A stretch of DNA of 64,000 nucleotides from Natronolimnobius baerhuensis (lineage in GTDB: Archaea > Halobacteriota > Halobacteria > Halobacteriales > Natrialbaceae), in assembly GCF_002177135.1 (NCBI RefSeq), contig NZ_MWPH01000004.1:1-64000 (forward strand), in the 5' to 3' direction. Made by a program: the position numbers and the translations under genes. The notes under the pieces are model-generated. The model saw nothing but the letters and a program-made list of their open reading frames with translations, searched no databases and was not told the DNA's origin. Below, piece after piece: positions 9,586 through 18,739 of this stretch (positions within the stretch are counted from its first letter, which is position 1; each line of letters opens with the position of its first letter).

Positions 9586-10266
9586 ATGCCAAGAGAGCCA
9601 AGCGACGTGGCCGGAACGATTCAACACACCAACGTCAACCCGTCCGCCACTGAGGACGATATCCGAACGCTCTGTGAGGAGTGTCTCGAGTACGGGTTCG
9701 ACGGCGCAATGGTGCAGGCGTGTTGGGTGCCGTTCGTGCGCGAGCAACTCGCCGGGAGTGACGTCACCGTCTGTTCGGCAGTCGGGTTTCCGATGGGCGG
9801 CGACAGGCCGCTGTCGAAGGCGATGGCAATTCGCGACGTCGTCGCTGCCGGGGCCGAGGAAGTCGATGTCATGCCGAACATCGGCTTCGTCAAGTCCGGG
9901 CGCTTCGATGAGGTCGGCCGCGAAATGGAACTCATCGTCGAGGCCAGCGGCGATGCAACGTGCAAAGCCATGCTCGAGCTCGGCGCGCTGACCGACGATG
10001 AAGCCGAACAGATCGCTGACCTCGCAATCGACGCTGGCTTCGACTACATCAAGAACTCGAGTGGCTGGGGAGATGGCGGGAAGGCAACCGTCGAACGAAT
10101 CGAGTTTCTCAGCGAGCGCGTCGACGACGACACCCGCGTCAAAGCGAGCGGCGGCATCAAATCGCTCGAGGATGCAACCGAACTGCTCGATGCTGGGGCG
10201 GCGCTTCTGGGGGCCTCGAGCGGCGTCGAAATCGTAAGCGGAGGGGTTGGTGATGGGGAGTACTGA
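9586..10266 (+). CDS. deoC: Deoxyribose-phosphate aldolase
   Basis: A 226-residue class I aldolase of the DeoC family. It cleaves 2-deoxyribose 5-phosphate to glyceraldehyde 3-phosphate and acetaldehyde. Schiff-base Lys156 sits in FDYIKNSSGW, the second lysine Lys186 in VKASGGIKS, and the acidic Asp94 in VDVMPNIG. The ribokinase-like gene starts before this one stops (overlap about 14 nt), so they form one transcript. Together they would channel deoxyribose from DNA or nucleosides into central metabolism. Confidence 0.92.
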   Translation: MPREPSDVAGTIQHTNVNPSATEDDIRTLCEECLEYGFDGAMVQACWVPFVREQLAGSDVTVCSAVGFPMGGDRPLSKAMAIRDVVAAGAEEVDVMPNIGFVKSGRFDEVGREMELIVEASGDATCKAMLELGALTDDEAEQIADLAIDAGFDYIKNSSGWGDGGKATVERIEFLSERVDDDTRVKASGGIKSLEDATELLDAGAALLGASSGVEIVSGGVGDGEY

Positions 10267-11191
10267 GTCGGCCCCGGAGACGCCGTCCATCGCGGTTGTC
10301 GGGAGCTACAACGTGGGCCTGACGATGCGTGTCCCGCAGTTTCCCGTCCCCGGCGAGACGGTTATCGGCGAGGGATTTGCCGAGGGGCCGGGCGGGAAAG
10401 GGTCGAATCAGGCAATCGCTGCGAGTCGGCTCGGCGCGGATACCACGTTCGTCGGACGTGTCGGAACCGACCGCTACGGCGACGATGCGTTCGATCTCTG
10501 GGAGCGAGAAGGAATCGACACCGCGCAGGTCGGCCGTGATCCGAACGCGCACACGGGAGCCGGCTTCGTGCTCGTCGACGCCGACGGGGAAAACGAGATT
10601 ACGGTCGCACCCGGCGCGAACGCCGAACTGTCTGCCAAACACGTCGATGATGCCGCCGATGCTATCGCCGCCAGTGACGTCTTGCTCGTCCAGTTAGAGA
10701 TCGAGACCGATCCCATCGAGCGCGCACTCGAGGTCGCCGTGACTAACGATGTCGAAATCGTGCTGAATCCGGCACCCGTCCGTGACATCGACCAGGCACT
10801 CCTCGACCGGGCGGAGTACGTCACACCGAACCAGAACGAGGCGCGGTCGCTTGCGGGGATCGATCCGGACGACAAGCATACGGACCGCGAGGTTGCCAAG
10901 CGGCTTGCCGACATGGTCGATGGGACGGTCGTGATGACTGTCGGGAGCGACGGCGCACTGGTCGTCGACGAGACGGTCCAGACCGTCGAGGCACCGTCGG
11001 TCGAGCCAGTCGACACCACCGGTGCGGGTGATGCGTTCAACGGCGGGTTCGCCGTCGGACGTGCGGAAGGGATGACCCAGAACGAGGCGGCTCGCTTCGC
11101 GTGCGTGACGGGCGCGCTGACCGTGACCGCGTCAGAGGTCGTGCCCGGATTACCTGTACGGTCAGCTGTCGATGACCGACACTCCAGTTGA
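10253..11191 (+). CDS. rbsK: PfkB-family sugar kinase, ribokinase or deoxyribokinase-like
   Basis: About 312 residues. The N-terminal glycine motif is GPGGKGSNQAIAASRLG and the C-terminal ATP-site motif with catalytic Asp is DTTGAGDAFNGGF. The ATG at 10253 is chosen because GAGGGG (10241-10246) is a good ribosome-binding site; earlier TTG and GTG codons lie too close to it. It overlaps deoC. Context (deoC upstream, RbsD opposite, ABC importer downstream) suggests ribose or deoxyribose as substrate; the family alone does not fix it. Confidence 0.87.
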   Translation: MGSTESAPETPSIAVVGSYNVGLTMRVPQFPVPGETVIGEGFAEGPGGKGSNQAIAASRLGADTTFVGRVGTDRYGDDAFDLWEREGIDTAQVGRDPNAHTGAGFVLVDADGENEITVAPGANAELSAKHVDDAADAIAASDVLLVQLEIETDPIERALEVAVTNDVEIVLNPAPVRDIDQALLDRAEYVTPNQNEARSLAGIDPDDKHTDREVAKRLADMVDGTVVMTVGSDGALVVDETVQTVEAPSVEPVDTTGAGDAFNGGFAVGRAEGMTQNEAARFACVTGALTVTASEVVPGLPVRSAVDDRHSS

Positions 11192-11230
11192 CGTTCCTCG
11201 TGCGCTTTCAGCTAGGTATCACACACAAAC

Positions 11231-11326
11231 TTACCTAAAGACTCGTGGTATCAACACTACTTGTCGTAAAATAAACGGCAAACAGTCGAATTTCCTTCGT
11301 TGTCTATAGGTAACGTCTATAGGTTA
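11231..11326. promoter_or_regulatory. Repeated 12-bp operator-like sites before the sugar importer
   Basis: GTCTATAGGTAA (11302-11313) and GTCTATAGGTTA (11315-11326) are tandem direct repeats with a 13-bp period. TTACCTAAAGAC (11231-11242) is an inverted copy with one mismatch. They lie upstream of the TATA-like AATATTTATT (11351-11360) serving the gene at 11385. They look like regulator-binding sites; the regulator is unknown. Confidence 0.5.
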
Positions 11327-11384
11327 TCGGCAGTCAACTGTGATAATAACAATATTTATTATGATAGTCCCGGTTGTCTGTGCT

Positions 11385-12569
11385 ATGCCACCGGATGACA
11401 AGAGCCGGGTCAATATACGGCTCGGGAAGGGAGTGTCTCGGCGAGATATCATGCGTCAGGTCGGTGCAGCGAGCGCAGTCGGGGCAGCTGCTGGGCTCGC
11501 GGGCTGTACAGACCTCGTCTTTCAGGAGGACAGCGACGACGATGACTCGCCGGCGGGCAGCGGTGGTGGGAACGGCAACGGCGACGTCCCAGACTACCAG
11601 CTCGTCGAACTGATTCCGCCACCGACAGAGCTCGACTACGAGAGCGAGTGGGAGGAGATGGACGTCAGCATGGTCACCCACGATGCTGCCACGTCGTTCT
11701 TCGATCCTGCAATCGCCGGTTTGCACGACGCCGCCCAGCAACTCGGCTGGAGTGCAAACTTCACCGGCCCAACTGGCGGCGAAGACGTCGAAGAACAGGT
11801 TCAGATCCTCGAGTCGACAGTCGACGCGGGGCCGGACGTGATCATCACGACGGTGATCGACGAGAACGCCTACGACGCGGTGATTCAGGAAGCCCTCGAC
11901 AACGACATCGTCGTGATGTTGTACAACACCAACGCCTGGACGGTCGACGACATGCAAGATCGGTTCGACCGAACGCTGCCCTACACGGGACAGGACAACT
12001 ACGCTGCGGGCTACGTCGTTGGCCTCGAGGCGGCTGACCGACTCGAGAGTGACGACGGGCAAGTGACAATCGCAACCTGTTGTCCCGGCCACTCTGCGCT
12101 GGGTGATCGAGCCGATGGTATCGAAGCCGCCCTCGAGAACGAGACGGATGTCAGCACCGAGGTGCTCGACATCACGGACGACTCCAACGAGGGTATCACC
12201 CGACTTGAGGATCACATCACCGCTGAAGAAGACGTTATAGCGATCCTCGGCACCGACGCCTACACGTGGTTTATCGCAGAGGCGCTTGAGGCCCAGGGTG
12301 TCGAAGACGAAATTATGGGCGGCGGATTCGACCTCGAGGAACCGACGATGGAGGCCATCGAAAACGGAATCATGGAGTTTACCATCGGACAGGACCCGTA
12401 CTCGCAGGGGTACGTCCCGACGATGCTCGCGTGGCTCTACATGGAGCGGGGCATTCCGCCCAAAGACTACCGAACCGGTGCGGAAGTTATCGACCAGGAG
12501 AACATCGACTTCGCCTTAGAGCGCGATGACTGGTCGACGCTGATGAGCTGGCAGGACGACAACTACTAG
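11385..12569 (+). CDS. Sugar ABC transporter substrate-binding lipoprotein (RbsB type)
   Basis: About 394 residues. The Tat-type N terminus has SRRDIMRQ and a lipobox ending LAGC (Cys41), then an acidic Gly-rich linker. The body is a periplasmic-binding type I fold (VSMVTHDAATSFFDPAIAGL; DVIITTVIDENAYDAVI). The start at 11385 fits the TATA box AATATTTATT 25-35 bp upstream; the upstream in-frame extension lies in promoter DNA. First gene of a three-gene importer (binding protein, ATPase, permease). Its position after deoC and the kinase suggests pentose or nucleoside-sugar uptake. Confidence 0.88.
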   Translation: MPPDDKSRVNIRLGKGVSRRDIMRQVGAASAVGAAAGLAGCTDLVFQEDSDDDDSPAGSGGGNGNGDVPDYQLVELIPPPTELDYESEWEEMDVSMVTHDAATSFFDPAIAGLHDAAQQLGWSANFTGPTGGEDVEEQVQILESTVDAGPDVIITTVIDENAYDAVIQEALDNDIVVMLYNTNAWTVDDMQDRFDRTLPYTGQDNYAAGYVVGLEAADRLESDDGQVTIATCCPGHSALGDRADGIEAALENETDVSTEVLDITDDSNEGITRLEDHITAEEDVIAILGTDAYTWFIAEALEAQGVEDEIMGGGFDLEEPTMEAIENGIMEFTIGQDPYSQGYVPTMLAWLYMERGIPPKDYRTGAEVIDQENIDFALERDDWSTLMSWQDDNY

Positions 12570-12604
12570 CGCGTCCGCCAGATTTTATCTCAGACACCTA
12601 TAAC

Positions 12605-13411
12605 ATGAGTTCCAATTCACCCGTTATTCGGACGAAAGGGCTGACGAAAGAGTTCGGCACGATCACTGCCGTCAACAACGTCGATTTCAGCGCCGAGGAG
12701 GGCGAGATCATGGCAATCGTTGGCGACAACGGTGCTGGCAAATCGACGCTGATCAAGATGCTTTGTGGCGTCCTCGAGCCGACCGCGGGCGAGATCTTCG
12801 TCAGAGGCGAGAGCGTCTCCTTCGACGATTATAATGATGCACGACAGATGGGCATCGGCACGGTCTATCAGGACCTCGCATTAACACATAGCCAAACCGT
12901 TGCCTCGAACGTCTTCCTCGGAAACGAACCGACCAGGGACGGCATCGCCGGTCGGTTCGGGTTGGTTGACAAAGAGCGAATGAACAGAGAGGCCGCGGAG
13001 GCACTCGAGAAGGTGAAAATTCCAGTTGATCCGAACTCACAGGTGAGAAACCTCTCGGGCGGCCAACAGCAGGCAGTCGCAATCGCTCGCGCGCTCCAGT
13101 TCAATCCGGATATCCTGATCATGGACGAGCCGACGAGTGCACTCTCGATTGAGGGTGTCAGAAACGTCCTCAACGTCGTCAACACGCTTCGACAGGAGGG
13201 TATCTCGATCATCCTCATCAGTCACAACATCGAGGAAGTACTGGGGATCGCCGACCGGATCTCGGTGCTCCATCAGGGCGAACTCATGGGCGTGCTCGAT
13301 GCGAAAACGTCCGACCGTGAGGACATCGTCCTCAAGATGATGGGCGGCAAAGAATCGAGCCAGGCAGCCCCACTCGAGGACATCAGAGACGATGGGAGGT
13401 CAACAGCATGA
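12605..13411 (+). CDS. Sugar ABC transporter ATPase (single domain, CUT2 type)
   Basis: A 268-residue ABC ATPase with Walker A GDNGAGKST (residues 40-48), signature LSGGQQQAVAIARAL, Walker B ILIMDEPTSAL and H-loop ILISHNIEEV. It has one nucleotide-binding domain; bacterial RbsA carries two. This matches FrcA-like CUT2 ATPases that work as homodimers. Its last codons overlap the permease ATG by 4 nt. Confidence 0.9.
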   Translation: MSSNSPVIRTKGLTKEFGTITAVNNVDFSAEEGEIMAIVGDNGAGKSTLIKMLCGVLEPTAGEIFVRGESVSFDDYNDARQMGIGTVYQDLALTHSQTVASNVFLGNEPTRDGIAGRFGLVDKERMNREAAEALEKVKIPVDPNSQVRNLSGGQQQAVAIARALQFNPDILIMDEPTSALSIEGVRNVLNVVNTLRQEGISIILISHNIEEVLGIADRISVLHQGELMGVLDAKTSDREDIVLKMMGGKESSQAAPLEDIRDDGRSTA

Positions 13412-14442
13412 GCGAAGAGACCAGCAAGTCGGGCGGCGGTGGTGGCGGGTCACCCGCAACCGCACGCGGCCCGTCGTCGATTCTTGGACGGATCACCGCT
13501 CGCCGTGAAGCCGGTGTGTTGTTCGGCTTTATCGTTCTCTATGGCATTATCGCAGTGAGTCGGCCGGATATCTTCTTTAGCTGGGGAGATATTTCGGGTG
13601 TCACGTTCCGATTGTTCCGAACGGCATCGATCTACATCATCATCGGCATCGGGATGAGCTTCCTCATCATCAGCGGCGAATTCGACCTCTCGGTGGGGTC
13701 GATGTTCGCCGTTGGCGGCCTCTCGTTTGCCATGCTGATCCAGGACTTCCAGCTGACCGTCTTCGCGGCGATGGTCGTCGTCCTGTTGATCGCCGCCGGC
13801 GTCGGCGTGACCAACGGCGTGATCGTCACAAAGATCGGCGTGCCATCGCTGATCGCAACCATCGGGATGCTCAGCGTCCTCAGAGGGATTGCACTCTCGA
13901 TCACCGACGGCTCCTGGGGTGTGCCGCGAGATAACGCCGCGATTAGCCTCCTCGGCGGCACGACCGATATCTTCGGCGTGAGCGTCGCCCATCAGGTGTT
14001 CTGGGCGATTTTGCTGGTAATCGCCTTCGGGTTCGTCCTTCATCAGACCCGCTTTGGCTACCACATCTACGCCGTCGGGGACGACCAGGACGCCGCCGAA
14101 AAGACGGGGATCAACGCCGACCGAGTGAAGATCCTGAACTTCGTCATCGTCGCCATGCTGGCGGCGTTCGCGGGGATGATCAGCATCTCCTACTACGGGT
14201 CGATGTTCGCCTCGAGTGGGGCGACCTACGAACTGCTGATCATCGCTGCGGTGGTCATCGGCGGGACGAACCTCTTCGGTGGCGAAGGGACGCTCTCGGG
14301 GATGGTCCTCGGGGCGCTCGTCATCGCCATCATCCCGCAGGTGCTCGTCTTGAACGGGATGAGCGTCGACATCCAGGAACTGCTGACCGGCGTCATCATC
14401 ATCGTCGCCGTCGTCCTGGATATCATCTTCCGCGGGCGCTAA
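13408..14442 (+). CDS. Sugar ABC transporter permease (RbsC/FrcC type)
   Basis: A 344-residue membrane protein with about nine or ten hydrophobic helices. CUT2 motifs are seen: GEFDLSVGSMFAVGGL and, near the C terminus, VIGGTNLFGGEGTLSGMVLGA. A Gly/Ser-rich cytoplasmic N terminus precedes the first helix. It overlaps the ATPase by 4 nt (ATGA) and completes the importer. Confidence 0.9.
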   Translation: MSEETSKSGGGGGGSPATARGPSSILGRITARREAGVLFGFIVLYGIIAVSRPDIFFSWGDISGVTFRLFRTASIYIIIGIGMSFLIISGEFDLSVGSMFAVGGLSFAMLIQDFQLTVFAAMVVVLLIAAGVGVTNGVIVTKIGVPSLIATIGMLSVLRGIALSITDGSWGVPRDNAAISLLGGTTDIFGVSVAHQVFWAILLVIAFGFVLHQTRFGYHIYAVGDDQDAAEKTGINADRVKILNFVIVAMLAAFAGMISISYYGSMFASSGATYELLIIAAVVIGGTNLFGGEGTLSGMVLGALVIAIIPQVLVLNGMSVDIQELLTGVIIIVAVVLDIIFRGR

Positions 14443-14478
14443 CGCCCTCGGTCACTCGGTTTATCCACGCTGCAATTC

Positions 14479-15279
14479 ATGGCTGCATTCAAACTCAGGC
14501 AACCGGCCTACACCGGCAAGAATCGCTGTGGAGCCTGCACCGCCGTCAACCTCGCGATCAGCGTGCTCGTTGGCGGTGTGCTCGCAACGATCTGGCCGAT
14601 TGCGGGGCTCGCGTTCGTCGCGCTCGCACTCGTCATCATCTATTTGCGGGGCTACCTCGTCCCTGGGACACCGACGCTCACACAGCGGTACGTTCCGCAA
14701 TCCGTCTTGAGCTGGTTCGGGAAACAGCCCGCCGTGGCGACCGAGGACGACTCGACGCTCGAGCCGAATCCAGACGGTAGCACGAGTGTCGACTCGGTTC
14801 TCGAGTCGGTCGTCGTCGACTGCGAAGAGATCGACGATCTCTGTCTCGAGGAGTCGTTCCGAGCCGACTGGCGCGAGGAGATGGCCCGACTGCGCCGAAC
14901 TGACGGCGGGACGGCACGCCTCGCGAACGAACTCGAGGTCGATCCGGACCGCCTCGAGACCGAGACGACCGAGAATCGATTCGCGGTCTCAGTCGATGGC
15001 ACACAAGTCGCCCGTTGGAACTCGCGGCCGGCGTATCTGGCTGATATCGCCGCAATCGGCGTGCTCGGCGAGCGCGTTGCCGGTTGGGAGACGCTCGAGG
15101 AGGCCGACCGCAGCCGCACGCTTGCAACGCTTCGGTCGTTTCTCGAGCGCTGTCCCACCTGTGACCAGCCGCTGAACGCGGCCGACGAAAGCGAGCGATT
15201 CTGCTGTGGCGGCGAGCAAACGCTCACGCTCCAGTGTGAGACGTGTGAAGTTGCCGTCTTCCGGACGACGCACGCCTGA
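14479..15279 (+). CDS. Membrane-anchored protein with C-terminal zinc ribbon, unknown function
   Basis: A 266-residue protein. Residues ~25-60 form two hydrophobic helices (AVNLAISVLVGGVLATIWP and a second rich in Ala/Val). The middle is soluble and acidic. The C terminus has paired cysteines (ERCPTCDQP, RFCCGGEQ, LQCETCEVA) that look like a zinc site. It begins 36 nt after the permease and could be co-transcribed, but nothing else ties it to sugar import. Probably a conserved haloarchaeal protein. Confidence 0.65.
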   Translation: MAAFKLRQPAYTGKNRCGACTAVNLAISVLVGGVLATIWPIAGLAFVALALVIIYLRGYLVPGTPTLTQRYVPQSVLSWFGKQPAVATEDDSTLEPNPDGSTSVDSVLESVVVDCEEIDDLCLEESFRADWREEMARLRRTDGGTARLANELEVDPDRLETETTENRFAVSVDGTQVARWNSRPAYLADIAAIGVLGERVAGWETLEEADRSRTLATLRSFLERCPTCDQPLNAADESERFCCGGEQTLTLQCETCEVAVFRTTHA

Positions 15280-15292
15280 GACGGGACGGTAA

Positions 15293-16510
15293 TCACTCCG
15301 CTGTGTCGTCCGCGTCGACGGCGATCACGTCGTTTTCGACAAGTTCGTCGACTTTTTCGTCCGTGTAGCCGCGCTCGAGTAAGACCGCACGCGTATCCTG
15401 GCCGAGCGCTGGCGGGGAGTGACGGACTTCACCGCCGCTTTTCGAGAGCGTTGCGGGGAAGCCGGTCGTCTTGAACGACTCGCCGTCGGGGCGCTCGAGG
15501 TCGAGTATCATCCCGTTGTGCTGGATCTGCGGGTCCGATTCGACCTCAGTTAGCTCGCGTGCGACGCTCGCCTGCACGTCGGCATCGACGAGGTTGTCGA
15601 CGATTTCGTCGGCAGGGTGGTCGGTCGTATAGGTCTCGATTAGATCATGGATCTCGTCTCGGTTCTCGAACAGTTCCTGCTGGTCCTCGTACTCCTCGAG
15701 TGCGGGCAGGTCGAACGTCTCGGCGAGTCGATCCATGGGGGACATGCCAATCGCGACGTATCCGTCGCTGGCCTCGTAGATGCCGTAGGGCGGGTACAGG
15801 TAGGCGTGGCCATGTGTTTTGTCGCCGCGCGGGAGGTCCTCCTCGAGGTTCATCGCGAAGGTGAGTTCGTTACACTGGAGGTCGACGGCGGCGTTGAGCA
15901 GACTCGTCTCGACGCGCTGGCCCTCGCCGGTTCGTTCACGGTGATAGAGCGCCTCGGCAGTATGGAGCGCGGCCAGCGTGGCCGTGTGCTCATCGACGAC
16001 GACAGTGCCGGCAGGCGTCGGCGGGTCGTCGCTGCGACCGGTGTAGGAGGTGAGCCCGGTCATCGCCTGATAGATGAGGTCCTGCCCCGGCCGGTTTGCG
16101 TACGGTCCCGTCGAGCCGTAGCCAGAGATTTCCACGTAGATGATGTCGGGGTTCAACTCGGTAACCGCCTCGTAGTTGAGCGAGAGTCGCTCCATCACGC
16201 CGGGGCGGAAGTTGTGGATCAGAACGTCTGCGTCCTCGATGATGTCCGTCGCAATCCCGTGGCCCGCGTCCGTTTTCAGATTGACAGCAACGCTTCGCTT
16301 ATTCCGGTTCATCGTCAGGTAGCCCACGCCAGTTCCCTCGAGTGTCTGGCCGCGGTAGCTCATCGTCCGCTGTACCTCGCCGGCGGGATGCTCGAGTTTG
16401 ATTACGTCTGCGCCCATATCTCCGAGCTTCTGGGCAGCCCATCCACCGGCCATTAGCTGCGTGAAATCGGCGACTGTAATATCCGCTAACGATTGCATAC
16501 TGGTACTCAT
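15293..16510 (-). CDS. CaiB/BaiF family III CoA-transferase
   Basis: 405 residues. The family start is VADFTQLMAGGWAAQKLGDM, then GADVIKLEHPAG, RNKRSVAVNLK and the conserved IYVEISGYGSTGPYANRPGQD, whose GQD Asp is the family's acyl-enzyme residue. It moves CoA between organic acids; the substrate cannot be read. Divergent from an IclR regulator whose promoter palindrome lies between them. A second CaiB gene (60142-61362) has the same divergent arrangement with another IclR gene. Confidence 0.9.
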   Translation of the reverse strand: MSTSMQSLADITVADFTQLMAGGWAAQKLGDMGADVIKLEHPAGEVQRTMSYRGQTLEGTGVGYLTMNRNKRSVAVNLKTDAGHGIATDIIEDADVLIHNFRPGVMERLSLNYEAVTELNPDIIYVEISGYGSTGPYANRPGQDLIYQAMTGLTSYTGRSDDPPTPAGTVVVDEHTATLAALHTAEALYHRERTGEGQRVETSLLNAAVDLQCNELTFAMNLEEDLPRGDKTHGHAYLYPPYGIYEASDGYVAIGMSPMDRLAETFDLPALEEYEDQQELFENRDEIHDLIETYTTDHPADEIVDNLVDADVQASVARELTEVESDPQIQHNGMILDLERPDGESFKTTGFPATLSKSGGEVRHSPPALGQDTRAVLLERGYTDEKVDELVENDVIAVDADDTAE

Positions 16511-16593
16511 TCACATGCAGAGTGCTAAAGCATTGGGGTCTGCCCGAATCTGCCGTCTCGAGGCTTCAATTATCGACAAACGTGAATGCTCCG

Positions 16594-16612
16594 CGTTTGG
16601 GTATTCCAAACG
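16594..16612. promoter_or_regulatory. Perfect palindrome next to the TATA box of the iclR gene
   Basis: CGTTTGG-gtatt-CCAAACG is a perfect 7-bp inverted repeat with a 5-bp centre. It abuts the TATA-like ATTATATG (16613-16620), which is ~27 bp before the leaderless ATG at 16644. This size and symmetry suit an IclR dimer. Two diverged copies lie at 17418-17434 and 17533-17549. Confidence 0.7.
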
Positions 16613-16643
16613 ATTATATGGGGAGTTACTGTCTAGCACAGAT

Positions 16644-17411
16644 ATGAGCGACGAACCAAAGAACCCGGTCAAGTCGATCCAGCGGGCGGTATCACTCCTG
16701 CACATCCTCAAAGAGACAGGGGGAGCGCGGATCGTCGACCTCGAGGAGCGCGTCGACCTCTCGAAGGCGACGATTCACAGCTATCTCGCGACGCTCGAGG
16801 AGGCGGGGTTCGTCCGGAAAGACGGCGTTACGTACCGGCTCGGGTTCGCACCGCTGACGTTTGGTGGGTACGTCCGTGATCACGATCCGCTGTACGTTGC
16901 GGGCCGTGATGGTGCAGACGAGATGGCCGAGCGAACGGGCGAACTGGTCGCGCTGATGACCGAGTGGAACGGCCGGTCGACGTATCTCTATCAGACATCA
17001 GGCGATCAGGCACTCGCGATGGATTCCCATCTTGGGGTTCAGTTGCCGATGCACTGTACCGCGTCTGGAAAAGCGATTCTCGCCGAATTACCTCGCGACC
17101 GCGTCGAGTCGATCATCGACCAGCACGGGTTGCCAGCCTGGACCGGCGCAACGATCACCGACCGGGAGCACCTCTTCGAGGAACTCGAGGACATTCGGTC
17201 ACGCGGGGTCGCGTTCGACGACGAAGAGCGAATTACCGGGCTTCGCGGGGTCGGCGTGCCGGTCACCATTGACGACTCATTGCTCGGTGCCATTGCACTC
17301 GCTGGCCCTGTTAACCGACTCCAGGGGACACGCTACTGGGAAGATCTGCCGGAACAACTGACCAAGATCGAACGAATGATCGAGGTGAAAGCAATGTATC
17401 CGCCGGGATAG
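16644..17411 (+). CDS. IclR-family transcriptional regulator
   Basis: About 255 residues. An N-terminal winged helix (VKSIQRAVSLLHILKET, then DLSKATIHSYLATLEE as recognition helix) precedes the IclR effector domain (HCTASGKAILAELP; GLRGVGVPV). The start at 16644 is set by the TATA box ATTATATG at 16613-16620, giving a leaderless mRNA; the longer upstream reading overlaps the divergent gene. It likely controls itself, the CoA-transferase and the downstream sugar genes via the nearby palindromes. Confidence 0.88.
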   Translation: MSDEPKNPVKSIQRAVSLLHILKETGGARIVDLEERVDLSKATIHSYLATLEEAGFVRKDGVTYRLGFAPLTFGGYVRDHDPLYVAGRDGADEMAERTGELVALMTEWNGRSTYLYQTSGDQALAMDSHLGVQLPMHCTASGKAILAELPRDRVESIIDQHGLPAWTGATITDREHLFEELEDIRSRGVAFDDEERITGLRGVGVPVTIDDSLLGAIALAGPVNRLQGTRYWEDLPEQLTKIERMIEVKAMYPPG

Positions 17412-17417
17412 ATCCAT

Positions 17418-17549
17418 ATTTGGCTATACCGAACGACTCCGTTTCCGTTTGCGATCTCTGCGACAACCTCGTACAGAATTACATCAGTACACATGTAATT
17501 GATCCCATCAGCGATGAGTGTAATCATCTGTTGTTCGGCTATTCCAAAC
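17418..17549. promoter_or_regulatory. Two more IclR-type palindromes before the epimerase-like gene
   Basis: ATTTGG-ctata-CCGAAC (17418-17434) and GTTCGG-ctatt-CCAAAC (17533-17549) are imperfect copies of the palindrome at 16594-16612, with the same 5-bp spacing. The second lies about 20 bp upstream of TTTTTAT (17570-17576), the likely TATA box for the leaderless gene at 17600. Confidence 0.6.
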
Positions 17550-17599
17550 GTCGTGTCATGGGTGTGTCCTTTTTATCCATGGGGCGCGAGTAGACGCGC

Positions 17600-18667
17600 A
17601 TGTCTGCTCGCCGGACTGCACCGCGAATCGATGATGCATACACCTATCACGGCATCGACGCCGTTCTCCTCGAGAATTCTCAGCTTCGCATACTTGTCGT
17701 GCCCGGCAAAGGTGGAGATATTCTCGAATTCCGTGACAAACAGACCGACGTCGACGTTCTCTGGCACGCCGACCACGAGTGGACGCCACCCGATGCCGGG
17801 ACGATTCCGGAGCCTGAATCTGCGTCTTGGCTCGATCACTACCCCGGTGGCTGGCAACTCAATCTTCCAATCGCTGGCACCGTCGCGGATGACGACCTTC
17901 CCTACGGACTTCACGGCGAAAGCGCGTTGATTCCGTGGTCGTACACGACTAACACCACCGACGATGCCGTGACCCTCGAGTTACAGACCGACCTGCTGCG
18001 CTACCCGTTCTCGCTCGAGCGCACGCTGACGCTCTCTCGCGGCGAGGCTGCACTCGAGATTACCGAGCGCGTGACCAACGAGGGTGGCGTCGACCTCGAG
18101 TACATCTGGCAACAGCATATTGCGCTCGGGCAGCCATTAATTGGGCCGGGAGCGCGACTCGATGTGCCGACTACTATGGGTCAGGTCGCGGAGTACCGGC
18201 CGGGCCACGAGAACGCGCGCCTGAAGTCCGGAGCAACCTTCGAGTGGCCCGAGGCACCCGGTACCGACGGCACGATGATTGACCTCCGCCAGTTCCCGCC
18301 GCTCGATTCAACGATTCACGACGTGGCGTACGCGACCGACCTCGAGGCGGGCTGGTTCGCCGTGACGAATCCCGACCTCGATGTTGGCTTTTGTTTCACG
18401 TTCCCCACCGATCCGTTCGAGTGTCTCTGGTACTGGCAACCGTTCGGCGGCCACGCCGAGGCCCCCTACTGGAATCGCAACTACAACGTCGGCCTCGAGC
18501 CAACGACTGCCTACCCAGCGGGCGACGTACCCGCCGCCCAGCGAGACAATGGGACGATGAAAACCCTCCGGGCGGGAGAGACGCTCGAGGCGTCGTTCGT
18601 CGCTCGAACCTATCATGGCGTGGAATCGGTGAGTGCAGTCGACCCCGATGGAACGGTCCACGAATGA
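17600..18667 (+). CDS. Aldose 1-epimerase-like (galactose-mutarotase fold) protein
   Basis: 355 residues without signal peptide or helices. The sequence has the galactose-mutarotase super-beta-sandwich pattern: NSQLRILVVPGKGGDILEF at the start, GLHGESALIPW, LEITERVTNEG, WQQHIALGQPL and NRNYNVGLEP near the end. Conserved His in LHGE and QQH and Glu in GLEP suit a mutarotase site. It may interconvert anomers of an imported sugar or sugar acid. Start set by the TATA box at 17570-17576 and an adjacent IclR-type operator. First gene of a run with two Gfo/Idh/MocA dehydrogenases. Confidence 0.75.
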   Translation: MSARRTAPRIDDAYTYHGIDAVLLENSQLRILVVPGKGGDILEFRDKQTDVDVLWHADHEWTPPDAGTIPEPESASWLDHYPGGWQLNLPIAGTVADDDLPYGLHGESALIPWSYTTNTTDDAVTLELQTDLLRYPFSLERTLTLSRGEAALEITERVTNEGGVDLEYIWQQHIALGQPLIGPGARLDVPTTMGQVAEYRPGHENARLKSGATFEWPEAPGTDGTMIDLRQFPPLDSTIHDVAYATDLEAGWFAVTNPDLDVGFCFTFPTDPFECLWYWQPFGGHAEAPYWNRNYNVGLEPTTAYPAGDVPAAQRDNGTMKTLRAGETLEASFVARTYHGVESVSAVDPDGTVHE

Positions 18668-18739
18668 CTGTGAGACTGTGGCATAGATTGATTACGTTCG
18701 TCGGCGTAGCCTCCCTACCAGAGTTTCTGGTGTGTTATC

